Counted from the stretch's first letter, positions 25,751 through 37,975 are shown. The stretch is 64,000 nucleotides of DNA from Homarus americanus (GCF_018991925.1 NW_024727757.1:169001-233000), one strand, 5' to 3'. Numbers and translations: made by a program. Notes: generated from the sequence alone by a model not told the origin.

Positions 25751-26463
25751 GTGTATATGTTTGTCGTCGTCAACCATCTGCCGAAGGAGGTAATGACGGA
25801 GGAGTGTTGAGAGGCCCAGCAGGAGCCTGACTGATAGCCTCCTACCTGGTAAATCCCCCCTCCTCCCCCCCTCCCCAAGAGACTCCATTATGAAGCCTTA
25901 ATCCCCACACCTTCAGGAGAGGGAGGGATTTTGTGGGAGAAGGTGACCACAGAAGGTACGGGGTATTTTAAGTGCCCATCTGTACCCTGAGGAGGCGGTG
26001 TAGGTGCTGTGAATGAAGACGCACAGGAACTTATAAACATGATATACTATACTACAGGTCATCACAGTATACTTCAGTAGGCCGCAGTATACCAAGCACA
26101 GTATATTACAAGGTGTCATATATTGTCATTGTATATTACAGTATATCCAGGAATACTGTAAGTTTACATTATATTTTATTTTCTGAAAAGGATCAGGGAT
26201 GAGGGAAGAGGTAGGATGGGGGAGATGGAAGGGTCTGAAGAGGTCAAGAGGGAGGCAAGAGGAGGGAGAAGGAATGCGGAGGGGGAAGGGTGGGGAGGTG
26301 AGGGAAAGAAGTGTGTTTGGGAGGTAGGAGTAGGTAGGTAGGGAGGGAGGTGTTCAGCATCTTAATAGGTCATTAATGAATCTTTTTGACCAGATCATGT
26401 CAGTCGGTAACTCCTCTTAGAGTACTATGACGTCATCATCGTACCTCGTAAACATACTATACA
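25751..26463. other. Unique DNA
   Basis: CAGTATA-type short repeats at 26045-26150 and a purine-rich stretch at 26190-26350. No gene recognised. Confidence 0.6.
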
Positions 26464-26498
26464 CCTCGTTGTTGTTGTTGTTGTTGTTGTTGTTGTTA
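26464..26498. repeat. (GTT)n trinucleotide
   Basis: About eleven GTT units. Confidence 0.95.
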
Positions 26499-26596
26499 TT
26501 AAAGGAAGCACAAGAGACAACCAACATGAAATAGGTTACTCACAATACCCCTTAAGAGCCTCGAGAATTGGTTCACTTCTGCTGGCGATGATGGTG

Positions 26597-26790
26597 TGCG
26601 ATAGACTAGGCTGGCGTTGCGATAGACGGCGCTGGCGTTGCGATTGTGAGTATGATAGACGGGGCTGGCGTTGCGATTGTGAGTATGATAGACGGGGCTG
26701 GCGGGCAGATAGTGTGTGTGTGATAGGCGGGACTGGCTGGCAGATAGTGGTGGGATAGGCAGGACTGGCTGGCAGATAGTGGTGGGATAG
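26597..26790. repeat. GATAGACGGGGCTGGCGTTG repeat, about 6 copies
   Basis: Two related units: GATAGACGG(C/G)GCTGGCGTTGCG with GATTGTGAGTAT, and a diverged GATAGGC(A/G)GGACTGGCTGGCA with GATAGTGGTGG. Confidence 0.85.
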
Positions 26791-26894
26791 ATAGGATAAT
26801 ACTGAGGTGGAAGGTTGGCCAGAGGACGCTATCTGCTGCTCCTATCACCTAAGACGTGTGATGGATGGGGAGTGTACACGCGCACTGTCTGCCC

Positions 26895-27615
26895 GCCTAC
26901 CTGCCTCCCTCACCGACACCATCTGGCTCTCCCACCACCTGCCTCCCTCACCGACACCATCTGGCTCTCCCACCACCTGCCTCCCTCACCGACACCATCT
27001 GGCTCTCCCACCACCTGCCTCCCTCACCGACACCATCTGTCTCCATCACCTGCCTCCCTCACCGACACCATCTGGCTCTCCCACCACCTGCCTCCCTCAC
27101 CGACACCATCTGGCTCTCCCATCCCACCTGCCTCCTCACTGACACCATCTGGCTCTCCTACCTGCCTCCCTCACTGACACCATCTGGCTCTCCACCACCT
27201 GCACTCCCTCACCGACACCCATCTGGCTCTCCCACCACCTGCCTCCTTCACCGACACCATCTGGCTCTCCCACTACCTGCCTCCCTCACCAAACTTCATC
27301 TGAGCTCTCTCACCACATGCCTCCTCCCACTGACACCATCTGTCTCCCACCACATGCCTCCCTCACCGACACCATCTGCTCTCCCATCACCTGCCTCTCA
27401 CCGACACCATCTGGCTCTCTCACCACATGCCTCCCTCACCGACACCATCTGGCTCTCTCACCATGCCTCCCTCACCGACACCATCTGGCTCTCCCATCAC
27501 CTGCCTCCCTCACCGACACCATCTGGCTCTCTCACCACATGCCTCCTCACTGACACCATCTGGCTCTCCCACCACCTGCCTCCCTCCACCGACACCATCT
27601 GGCTCCTCCTCTGCA
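26895..27615. repeat. 38-bp minisatellite, about 19 copies
   Basis: The unit joins CTGCCTCCCTCACCGACACC and ATCTGGCTCTCCCACCAC. The first four or five copies are near identical; later ones carry 1-4-bp indels. The 275-residue frame (LPHRHHLALP) is a repeat translation. Confidence 0.95.
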
Positions 27616-27626
27616 TGCCTCCTTAC

Positions 27627-27870
27627 CAACACCACCACCACCACTTGCCTAAACCCTATTACAGCCATCACCATCATCACACCACCATCTGATACTTTTT
27701 TCATCACTACCACCTCTGCCACCACACCTTCCTCCCTCCCACCACCACCACCACCGCCACCACCACCGCACCACCACCACACCACCCACCCACCTCCCCC
27801 ACCACCACTACCACTACCACCACCACCACCACCACCACCACCACCTACCACCACCACCACCACCACCTTC
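27627..27870. repeat. (CCA)n trinucleotide region
   Basis: CCA and CAT triplets with interruptions. Confidence 0.93.
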
Positions 27871-28097
27871 AACTCACACCGAAAACACACGACTGAATCA
27901 CAACACGTACAAGAAAACACACCACACCCCCACAACAAACACCAACATAAATAAATCACACATTACACTCAGCGGAAAAAACAAACAATCGGCAGCCATA
28001 TAGTCAATCACTCTCAGGGTTGGTGACCACGGCCCTCTGCTCCAAGTGTGTTTAGGATGTTGCCCCCAAAGTTCGTCGCAAAATCTGGAATAACTTG

Positions 28098-28101
28098 AGA
28101 G

Positions 28102-28178
<77 letters not shown>
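28098..28178. repeat. (GA)n microsatellite, about 40 units
   Basis: One interruption (GAAGAG) near 28119. Confidence 0.97.
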
Positions 28179-28179
<1 letters not shown>

Positions 28180-28252
28180 TTCACAATTATCTCAACCATA
28201 TATAAGACTAATATAAGCTGTATACATTGCTTCAGTTTCTTATACGTAAACC

Positions 28253-28360
<108 letters not shown>

Positions 28361-28639
28361 GTCGGTTCCCAGTTGTCAAGACCTTCACACTCTCTTCTTC
28401 TCTTTAAATAACTGTAAATACCACAAGACATAAGTTAACCACGGCCGCTACACCTCCTCACTGCGACACAGACACACAGACAACCAAAACAGTAAACAAC
28501 ATCTCATATAAACACGTCACCACCACATCCCTCCTTGTATACCTTTCTTCTTGTCTTAACTAACGTAACGAAATCATCATAGAGATAACATAGCATTTTA
28601 TCATCTACGGTTATCATGTTAAAAGATTTCCCTGTGGAG

Positions 28640-28905
28640 GATCTAGGGATGGAGGGAGGGGCAGGTGATAGGGGGAGGTGATGGTAAGGGGAAGTGGTGG
28701 TGATGGTAGGAGGGAGAGGGGGGGTGGTGATGGTAAGGGGAGGGAGGAGGAGGAGAAGGGGTGGTGATGGTAGAGGAGGAGTGGTGATGGTAAGAGGAGG
28801 GGGAGGAGGAGTGGTGATGGTAAGGGGAGGAGGAGGAGGTGGTGATGGTAGGAGGGGGGGAGAAGGGGCTGGTGTCGGTAGGGAGAGGGGGAGGAGGGAT
28901 TGGGG
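28640..28905. repeat. GGTGATGGTAAGGGGAGGAGGA array
   Basis: Purine-rich units of about 25-35 bp containing GTGGTGATGGTA. Confidence 0.85.
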
Positions 28906-31477
28906 TGTGTGATGCCTGGTGTAAAAAAAACTAAAAGAAAAGAATTTAAATATCTTGGTATCGATACGTCAGTTAATGTTTACGATCCGCCATAGTCACT
29001 CATGCACGGAACTGCTTATAATTAGAAGTAAAAAAATGATTCTATATATATTATTTGAGAAGTGAAATTGATATTGAATTCACAGCGTGCAAATAATAGT
29101 TTATAGAGGTGTAATCTGCTCTTATAAGTGGACGTCACAAGTGGACTCGGTAAAACCTTTCTTGTGAGGCGTCTGTGTTGGGGGGGATGTTTAGTCTTGA
29201 ATGTATTTTCCTTTTTATTCATCTAATATGAGATATGTATGAGGATTATTTAGTAAACGATGGATGAAGACGACGAAGACGATGAAGAGGCCTCGACGGT
29301 TTTAAAAGACGAAATAACAGTGGGTATATAACGTGTCTTTACATGGCGGACGGTGTTGCTCGCGGACACTGGGAGTGGTGGTGCTCTCGCCGGGGCGCCG
29401 ACACAACGAAAAACTTATTCATTCATAACACATCTCACTTTACGATAATGTAGCCGTGCCAGCAACGCTTTCCTCTGTGAGCGCCTGCGAACGAGGTCTA
29501 AATTTTCGTTCGTGGGGAGGGAGAGGCAATTAACCATCAAGGCGCCATGTAAACACGGCTCAGCAGAACTGTCGTGCAGCAAAGAATTCTCCGAGGTAAC
29601 TTTTTTTTTTTTACCATTGCACCGACCGAGTGACTTGATGTGTAGTACAGGAAGGTTCCGAAGATTTCTGCCTCCCAACACAACATCTCAGTCTGTGTGC
29701 GCCCTTCCACACAACCTTTACACACACACAACAACTTCATTGGTGTTGTATTCACGTCCATAAAGCTTCTTAAAGTTCCCCCTCCCTCACCCCCCCCCTC
29801 CTCCTCGTCTTCGACTCCTTCAGCCACAACACAGTACTCCAGCAGTTCCAGCAGACCTTAACGCTTGTATTAACATCCATACTGTTTTTTATAATCGTTT
29901 CGTCTTTGTCATGTGTCGATTTTTTTTAATATATTTCACTTGCATCTCCCGACCCCTGTAGTATAGTTCACGTAACTTTCTAAAATCTTCCTTTCATAGT
30001 TCCTCAGTCCCTTACAAGGCATTAGTACATCACAACCGCTGTGTTCGTGCTTCTACGTCATCTTAAGTACTTTACAGTGCAGTACATTGTGACGTACTAA
30101 AATTAATTCATGTCCTCAGCGTGTTGCAGACGGCGGGTAACGTTGATTATTTATATAAATCAAAATCTATTACTAACGCTAATGTAATTCAACGATATAT
30201 TTTTACTAAAGTATTAAACAAAATATGTACCAGGAATTATAAAAATTAATAAAACGGGACAAAAAGTATTTCAATCACAAAAATATTCAGTAATTCAAGG
30301 TTGGGGGGGATGTTTCACCCAGCAACACGCTTTTGGCAAGTAATCCGCTGTTTTCCGAGTCAAAATGCGTAACTAAAGAGACATTGTGGGTGTTAAGTCT
30401 GTCCCACTCTGCACCTTTCTTGTCTGGCCATACTGTGTGACTGATCCTTGCTAAACAGTTCCTCTCGATGGCGAATATGTTTTTTTTTTTTTTTTAGAAA
30501 TGTGTTTACAGCTTGAGCGGTGATTATTACTATTTTTCCTTTGCTTTACTCCGTCTTAAGATTAGAATAAATTGTTGGAAATCAGTTGATAAGTATAAGG
30601 TATTCTTTATTATTATTCAAGAACCCTTAATGATTACTATATTTTAAGACATGTTATAAATCGCAACTTAAAGAAAAAAGTAGAAATAAAGTCTGATGAT
30701 TGTAAAGAACATTTATATTCCTAGCAATAATAGGATCAGACTTTATTCCTGTTTATTACACGTCTTAAAACACAGTAATCACTTAAGGTTCCTGAATACC
30801 AAAAAATGACCTTGTAGTTAAAATCTGTAGAGATGTGAATAAAATAAAAACCCAAATTATCTCTTTGTCAACAGCTAAAAATATATGTTCGTAAGTTAAG
30901 TGTTTAAAATATTGTAGACAGATTCCTTTAGTAGTATCTGTGACATAGTTTACTTAAAATTACACAACGATTACTTAACAACCACAGCAGCCACTTAAGT
31001 AGTAACATTATGCAAAAATTATTATATGTAATTATAATAGAAATCTAGATAGCACCGAAGCTAACAATACTAACCACCTAATTATGTACTTAAACCTTGG
31101 CTAGAAGAAGGAAAATTACCTCGTAATGACTAGTCGGTGTATGATTACCTTCTAGAGGGTCAATACATCGGTGGTTAAATCATACTAGAGGGTTAATACA
31201 GGGTTGGTTAATCGTAATAGATGGTTAATACAGCGTTGGTTAATCATACGCATAAAACTCACTAATATACAACGTTTAGTCCAGAAAGCTACGCGCGGTA
31301 ACAATCTTTAATAGTGTTTTAACGTAGAGCTAATGTGGGTTCTTCTTCAGGTAAGCTTTAGGCAATAATAAAAAAAATAAATAAATGTAGAGTAGAGTGA
31401 ATTGATAAGTAACAAATAAGTAGAAACGGCAATTACTGGTATGTGAGTGGGATTTAATAAGTCTTCCTGAGCCGGTG
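28906..31477. other. 2.5 kb mostly unique DNA, no clear gene
   Basis: AT-rich except a CpG-richer patch at 29335-29410 that follows a TATATAA. Short frames at 29415-29827 on both strands have no recognisable domain. GTGGTTAATCGTA-like repeats occur at 31160-31245. I cannot support a gene. Confidence 0.55.
29324..29410 (+). promoter_or_regulatory. Candidate TATA box with CpG-rich downstream patch
   Basis: TATATAA at 29325-29331 is followed by ATGGCGGACGG at 29343 and a CG-dense stretch (GCTCGCGGAC, TCGCCGGGGCGCCGAC) unusual for this AT-rich neighbourhood. The frame from that ATG gives only 34 codons before a stop. It could be a promoter and first exon, or chance. Confidence 0.2.
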
Positions 31478-31893
31478 ATTTTATGGGGAGTGAATGAGGG
31501 GGAGGAGGGAGTGGGTGAGGGGGAAGGAGGGGTGAGGGGGAAAGAGTGGGTGAGGGGGAAGGTGGGTGAGGGGGGAAGGAGTGGGTGAGGGGGGAAGGAG
31601 TGGGTGAGGGGAGGAGTGGGTGAGGGGGAAGGAGGGTGAGGGGAAGGGGGGTGAGAGGGAGGTGGGGAGGGGGAAGGAGGGTGAGAAGAGAGAGGGGGAA
31701 GGGGAGTGGGTGAGAGGAGAGGAGTGGGTGAGTGGGTGAGGGGAGGAGGGTGAGAGGAGGAGGGGGAGGAGTGGGTGAGGGAGGAGGGGTGAAGGAGTGG
31801 GTGAGGGGAAGGAGTGGGTGAGGGGAGGTGGGTGAGGGGGAAGGAGTGGGTGAGGGGGAGGAGTGGGTGAGGGGAAGGAGGGTGAGGGAGAGT
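31478..31893. repeat. GGGTGAGGGGGAAGGAGT minisatellite
   Basis: Purine-rich 14-19-bp units. The 193-residue minus-strand frame (SPTPSPLTHS) is a repeat translation. Confidence 0.93.
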
Positions 31894-32416
31894 GGGGAAT
31901 ACCGGTAAGGCCTGTCTACAACATCCATTTTTATTTCCTCTTAGAAGTAATTGTTTACAGTCTGCTTGATGGTAGACAACAACTACGACTCACAGGTCTG
32001 TAGAACTACTCGACTCGGTAGACTAGTCGGGTAGATTAAAGCTTCGTTTAAAACTATCCAAATTGCATCTTAACCTCGACTAGTTTACACCAAAAGCTAA
32101 CCTGTAGTTAAAATCCACTAATATTATATTTACATTCAATTAACTCTCTTAAGTATTTATAAATAAGTTAGAACACTTACCAATTATGAAGGGATGTCCC
32201 ACAGGCATGAATGCTGCAGTAGTGTGAGTGTGGATACAGCACACTGCACTGGACCTCCTTCACTTTCCCAAACTATAAAGTTAGGTACCTATTCTCGAAT
32301 GAAACCCTCCCGTCTTGAGGATTTTTTCACTCATCTTAAGTTTGCTTTTGCTTTCCCGCTTATCTCTTCCTTCCCATATCATCGGCCTCCTCCCTCTAAC
32401 CTGGCGGGATGGGGCA
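31894..32416. other. Unique DNA
   Basis: An open frame at 32194-32410 has normal composition (SHRHECCSSV) but no recognisable domain. Not called. Confidence 0.55.
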
Positions 32417-32441
32417 ACACACACACACACACACACACACT
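32417..32441. repeat. (CA)n microsatellite
   Basis: About 12 CA units. Confidence 0.95.
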
Positions 32442-32539
32442 CCAGGAGGTCCAGCCAGGTATCATCCACTTGACAGGACGCTGTGGGTCTTTACCTTAGT
32501 CATAGTCACTTACAGAGACACGAAGCTAATGCCCCAGCA

Positions 32540-32705
32540 GCGCCTCCCTCACTCCAGGAGTGCCTCCCTCACTCTAGGAGTACCCCAATCACCCTCGGTA
32601 ACGCCTTTCTCACCCCCAGTAGTGCCTCCCTCACCTCAGTAGTGCCTCCCTCATCCCAGGAGTGCCTCCCTCGCCCTAGGAGTGCCTCCTCCTCCTCCCC
32701 CGAGT
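32540..32705. repeat. GCCTCCCTCACTCCAGGAGT repeat, about 8 copies
   Basis: A 20-bp unit with variants (TACCCCAATCACCCTCGGTA, GCCTCCCTCACCTCAGTAGT). Confidence 0.92.
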
Positions 32706-33225
32706 TAGTGGTCAGCCTCAGCAGGGAGCCTCTGTGAGACACACGAGGTGGTCTACGGCTGAATACTAATACCTGTTGATGCAGACGTCGGACCACCACC
32801 ACTTTTGAGTAACCACTCTCTCCTCCAGGTCACTCACGTATGACCACCGATTCCGTTTGGCCACTCCTAAGTGACCTTAGTGACCTCCTCCTCCTCCTCA
32901 TGCTCCTCCACCACGGCTATGTTTGAGAGACTTCCTACCTCCCTCTCACGGCCCCTGCTGAGTGATCCTCATTAAGAATTCCTCCAGAACACTCCTGAGT
33001 GACCACCACCTCACTCCCCATTCCCCTCCTGTTTCAGAACACTCCTAATGGCCTCCCCTATCCTCAGGCTCTCGGAGGACGTTTCAAGGTATCCTGTGCT
33101 GCTGGGGGCGTCCTCTCAATAAACACAACTAAGCTCGTGTGAGGGATGATGATTGGGGCAAATAATAGCAATCACCTTATGTGTACTCAAGGCTGCTACC
33201 GGGCTTGTACGGACGGGAGGGGGGG
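32706..33225. other. Unique DNA with CCTCCTCC patches
   Basis: Degenerate ACTCCTGAGTGACCACC-like segments recur at 32800-33010. Nothing else. Confidence 0.6.
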
Positions 33226-33570
33226 TTGTAGGGAGTGGCAGGTGGAGTGGTGGTGATGTGAGAGTGGTGGTGATGTAAGAGTGGTGGTGGTGTGAGAGTG
33301 GTGGTGATGTGAGTGGTGGTGATTTGAGAGTGGTGGTGATGTGAGAGTGGTGGTGATGTGAGTGGTGGTGATGTGAGAGTTGTGGTGGTGTGAGTTGTGG
33401 TGATGTGAGTGGTGGTGATGTGAGTGGTGGTGGTGTGGAGAGTGGTGGTGGTGTGAGAGTGGTGGTGGTGAGAGTGGTGGTGATGTGAGAGTGGTGGTGA
33501 TGTGAGAGTGGTGGTGATGTGAGTGGTGATGATGTGAGAGTAGTGGTGATGTGGTGGTGATAATGTGAGA
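33226..33570. repeat. GTGGTGGTGATGTGAGA minisatellite
   Basis: About 22 units of a 14-17-bp repeat. Confidence 0.95.
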
Positions 33571-33597
33571 AAGGTTAAGGTTCAAATACGCTCTTAT

Positions 33598-33638
33598 TCC
33601 TAACCTAACCTAACCTAACCTAACCTAACCTAACCTAA
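33598..33638. repeat. (CCTAA)8 telomere-like block
   Basis: Eight perfect CCTAA pentamers on the plus strand. Confidence 0.97.
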
Positions 33639-33884
33639 CACTTACAATTGGAAACATTCTAGACAAGTGCACCAATATTATTCGATCCCATCAGGACTGA
33701 ATACCAATTTGAATGATGAGGGGGGCCTATTATAAGACTGGGGCCCATTTGACCTGTGGCATGGGAGTGGACAGGACCCGTGAGAGAGGGCCCACGGAGG
33801 GAGTTGAAGACGCTGAGGGGAGTAATCAGCGGGAGGCAGGTGAGAGTTAAGAGGGAGGGGGAGTGTGTGGAGGGACGTCATGGG

Positions 33885-34032
33885 TAGTGAAGGGGAGGTA
33901 GGGAAGGGGAGGGAAGGGAAGGGGAGGGGAGGGGAAGGTAGGGGGAAAGGAGGGAAAGGGAGAGGAGGGAAGGGGAGAGGAGGGAAGGGGAGAGGAGGGA
34001 AGGTAAAGGTGGGGAGGGGAGGGGAGGATCCT
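33885..34032. repeat. GGGAAGGGGAGAGGA purine array
   Basis: GGGAA/GGGGA units, pure purine over most of its length. Confidence 0.92.
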
Positions 34033-34336
34033 TGCAGCTGCACCGGGGGGAAGATGACAGACAGACTTATTATCCCCACACAGACATAGGTAAGTGTAAG
34101 GTGTGTGTATCTATCAGTCTACCTGTCTGTCTGTCTGTCTCTCTGTCCGTGTTGTAATATAAGTGCATATATGTGAAAATTGATACCTGCACGAAATTAC
34201 ACTCAAATTCTGGTCTTATATATATTTTTTTTTTTACGGTAGGTCATCGTCGGAGAAATCATTGCCTGAAATTCATCTGCCGTTAGTGTGAAGAAACGAT
34301 AATGATAAGGAATAAGACCCTTTAGAGGTGATAATA

Positions 34337-34339
<3 letters not shown>

Positions 34340-34375
<36 letters not shown>

Positions 34376-34481
34376 TAGCACAGGATGAGCCCCTGTCTTG
34401 AGTGGTGAGTGTGAGTGATGACGGACAATGTGAGGAAGATGACGACGAAAAAGACAAAATAAGAGTAGCAAGCGCATTAAT

Positions 34482-34537
<56 letters not shown>
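34340..34537. repeat. Two (GT)n tracts
   Basis: GT at 34340-34374 and 34482-34537, about 108 bp apart on the same strand. The shadow THTHTH frames are artefacts. Confidence 0.96.
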
Positions 34538-36258
34538 GGTGTGGCCAGTCAGAAGCAACAGCTCTGAATCCATCTACTAGCAGCCTGTATTTTTATCCCA
34601 GGTTACAAATTACCTCTTGTTATCATTACATTGTTTTGTTTTTTTATGTCAAGTTACTTATATCTTTTGTTTGGGTTCTCTTTTTTATGAAGCTACATCC
34701 TGTTCAGTAAATTATGGATGTTCGTTGTGTTCCTAGAAATATGCTGTAGGTAAAAATATCTCTCTCTCTCTCTCTCAACAAAGTGAAATAATTTACGCCT
34801 TTCTTTAAATAAAATATAATAATGTCCTGAATTACTGACCTGAAAAAAAAGAAAGAAAATCATGTTACCATTTTGATAGGACGGGATACAGGCTGTGACT
34901 AAGAGTGAGTCTCCTTCAAATTGTGGGTTTAAATAAGTTCTGAGAGTCACTGGTCCAAATCCCTGGGGCGGAGACTTGTGTTTTAGCCGGTGTGTGTTTA
35001 AGCAATAGATGCATCATCTTATCGATTAGTATCTTGGATTAATACACGTGGATCAAACTCTAAAGTGCATATTGTGACATAATTCTCAGATATTATTAAA
35101 TTGCGTTGGGAGGAGAATTCACTGGGCGCCGCTTCTTCTGCTTGCTGTGTTTGTGGTCAGCTCATCGGGTTGGCCGTTTTGCTGTGGGGGTTAGGGCGTT
35201 AGATCAGCTGATGCCTAGTGTTTTTGTGGTCAGCTGGAGGGTAATGGGTGGTCAGCTGTTGTTGTGCGTGTACCAGTTCAGTAGCGACAGTTTCTTCTCC
35301 TCCCCTCATTACCTGACTCAAGGCTGTTTGAAGTTAGCAGATAATAGGATGGGCAGTGAGAGGGTCATCACAGCTCCCTCCTCCTTGGTAGTGTTGAGGT
35401 GTAGTGATGGTGGAGGAGGGGGGTGCAGTGGAGAGGGAGGGGGGTGGAGGGGTGTTAGCATCTATGAGTCTATGATGAAAATAATATCTGATTCACTATT
35501 ACAGTATGTCGAGGCCCCCACCACACTATGCCAGCTCGCCTTACCTGTTGATGCTTTTTACAAAATAGCGACGAATGGTATCAGGATCGTAACCTCCCTA
35601 CTGTGAATGTTAGAAGGAATAAACACTACCCCTCCACTACAACCACTAGCAGTATTACCACTACCCCTTCACTTTCAGTACCACCACTACTGCTCCACTA
35701 CCAGTATCACCACTACCGCTCAACTACCACTACCCCCTACTACCACCACTACCACCCAGCTTACAGTAATCTGCCCACATGCTTTCATCTACACTACCAG
35801 CTTAAGCTAGTCAGTGGCCAAGCCGGTAGAGCAGCCAACCTCCTTCTCCTCCACTTCTTCATATTCTACACTACTCTCTCATCTCACTCCTCACTTTCTC
35901 TACCAAAAAAGGTCCTTATATTAGGTCTTTATACTTTCAGTGGAATAGTTTACTTGGGTAGGTAATTGATTGCATTAAGTGGGATGTATGTATGTAAGGT
36001 CATTTATGGTGATCAGTCTGAAGGTCAGGTCATTTAAAGGTATAGAACAAGTAATGGTCTGTATACAAAAAGGTAATTTAACGTTAATAGTGTTATAATT
36101 ACACATATAAGGACTATTTAACAGAAGGTAATTACAAGATGAAGTTAGTGATATATTTTGTTTTTGAAGTAATTAGGAGGATATTAATTACAAAACTACT
36201 AAATGATGTTGTTTTGGTTTGTTTACCTGGTATGTGATGTTAAAGAGTTGTACTGTAC
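34538..36258. other. 1.7 kb mostly unique DNA, unrecognised 166-codon frame
   Basis: The plus-strand frame 35106-35606 starts with TTG, has mixed composition and a glycine-rich middle, and shows no domain I recognise. CTACCACTACC repeats follow at 35630-35770. I do not call a gene, but this is the longest non-repetitive frame outside the astacin locus. Confidence 0.5.
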
Positions 36259-36386
36259 CTGTGTGTGTGTGTTGTGTGCGTGTGTGTGTGTGTGTGTGTT
36301 CCGTCCAAGAAGTGAAGGGTTTAGATGTACACACGCACACTCTGATTAGTACATGTAAGCAACACGCGTATGGTGAAACAGTAACA

Positions 36387-36413
<27 letters not shown>
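36259..36413. repeat. (GT)n and (CT)n microsatellites
   Basis: GT at 36259-36300 and CT at 36388-36413. Confidence 0.93.
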
Positions 36414-36419
<6 letters not shown>

Positions 36420-36740
36420 CTCGCTCAGACAGTACCGCCAGCGTGGACTAATTGTAGGCCTGCAGGCGAGGCAGGTAAAAACATTCTACGTGTTAAATTG
36501 GATAACATGACCTACTAAATTGAAGAAAATTAAGATAAATTGAAAGATTAAAAGATAAGTGTTGAATATATAAGCAAGTAGACATAAAAAGATTTGGCAG
36601 GGGTATTACTTAACGAATTTATTTTTTATTTTTTTATTTTTTTTATTTTTTTAAGAACGTTTTGCATAGTCGTCTTATGAAAAGGCTAAGGGAAAAAAGA
36701 TATTTTTTGTTTTTTTTTTAATTATCTACACATAGCGGTT
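36414..36740. other. Unique AT-rich DNA
   Basis: TTTTTATTTTT runs at 36618-36655. Nothing recognised. Confidence 0.65.
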
Positions 36741-36885
36741 TTAACCCTTTGAATACGATGGTTTTAAACTATCGTCCTCAAAGGGTTTAAACCAACGACA
36801 TCAAAAGGCTTAAACCAACGACATCAAAAGCCTTAAACCATCATCTCAAAAGGTTTAAACCATCGTCCTCAAAGGATTAATATAA
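36741..36885. repeat. Near-palindrome plus AAACCATCGTCCTCAAAGG repeats
   Basis: 36741-36790 is a 50-bp inverted repeat (arms AACCCTTTGAATACGATGG and ATCGTCCTCAAAGGGTT, two mismatches). About four tandem copies of the right arm follow (CAACGACATCAAAAGGCTTAA variants). Related copies occur at 13.2, 44.1 and 57.76 kb. Confidence 0.85.
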
Positions 36886-37097
36886 GTGTGTGTTTATAAT
36901 AAGCTCCTTAAGGCTACACAGATATTTAAAACCCCGTTATAATTACCTAAGTGTAAATTCCTCTATTTTTTTTTCTCCTCTTCTCTCATCCACATCAATG
37001 TCAAATTATCCCCTAAAGAAATATATTCGTTTGCTGGATAATATATTTCAAGGGAGTTAAGGGCATTGGGTTATATTTTTCTTAATCTTTACTTTGT

Positions 37098-37121
37098 ATG
37101 CCCTCCTCCTCCTCTTCCTCT

Positions 37122-37153
<32 letters not shown>

Positions 37154-37210
37154 CTCTTTTTCTTCTCCTCCTCCTCCACCTCCTCCTCTTTCTTCTCCTC
37201 CTCCCGTTAT
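37098..37210. repeat. (TCC)n/(TTC)n pyrimidine tract
   Basis: CTCCTC and CTTCCT units. The associated frames (SSSSSS, EEEEEE) are artefacts. Confidence 0.93.
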
Positions 37211-37340
37211 TCTTTCAAACTGTTTTACTCCTGTTTTCTTTTTCTTCTTTTCCTGTCCCTCCTCAGTCAATTTACTTATTTTTTCTTCTTTAACCAAATA
37301 TTAAGCGGTTGTATTTTTTTTATATATTGTTTTTATCTAT

Positions 37341-37523
37341 AGGTTAGGTTAGGTTAGGTTAGGTTGGGTTAGGTTGGGTTAGGTTGGGTTAGGTTGGGTT
37401 AGGTTAGGTTAGGTTGGGTTAGGTTGGGTTAGGTTGGGTTGGGTTGGGTTAGGTTGGGTTAGGTTAGGTTATGTTAGGTTAGGTTAGGTTAGGTTAGGTT
37501 AGGTTAGGTTGGGTTGGGTTGGA
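37341..37523. repeat. (TTAGG)n/(TTGGG)n interstitial telomere-like array
   Basis: About 36 pentamers, a mixture of AGGTT and GGGTT units with two to four AGGTT between GGGTT. Confidence 0.96.
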
Positions 37524-37747
37524 TATTAAGAAGATTAAATGGGTATGGATAAACTGTTTTAGGTTTTGTTCTTGTTTTACGTGTGTGCGTGTGTCTGTAT
37601 GCGCGTGTGTGTGTGCGCGTGTGGGGAAGGGGGAGGGGGGTGTCATGGCACGTATACCAGGGCACGTGCACGTAGACGGTATATGATGGACAGTCACACA
37701 GGCAGACAAACTCACTGTTACTGAATGGCAGACACGCATCAGTGCCT

Positions 37748-37748
37748 T

Positions 37749-37779
<31 letters not shown>

Positions 37780-37785
37780 TACACA

Positions 37786-37829
<44 letters not shown>
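37748..37829. repeat. (CA)n microsatellite with ATACA interruptions
   Basis: CA tract with GCACACAT and CATACACA interruptions. Confidence 0.95.
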
Positions 37830-37831
<2 letters not shown>

Positions 37832-37872
37832 TAATCCACTGGGCATCAATTGGCTGAGTCGGTTGGGTAGAT

Positions 37873-37975
37873 TAGGCTAGGTTAGGTTAGGTTAGGTTAG
37901 GTTAGGTTAGGTTAGGTTAGGCTAGGTTAATTAAGCTAGGTTAGGTTAATTAAGCTAGGTTAGGTTAGATTATGA
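37873..37975. repeat. (TTAGG)n with AATTAAGCTAGG inserts
   Basis: Ten TTAGG units, then two copies of TTAATTAAGCTAGG between further TTAGG units. Confidence 0.93.

Noticed and set aside
26865..27692. 275-codon frame with LPHRHHLALP repeats
   Set aside because: Translation of the 38-bp minisatellite; related peptides appear in all three frames.
37341..37523. True chromosome end
   Set aside because: Unique and repetitive DNA continues on both sides for tens of kilobases, so the TTAGG block is interstitial.
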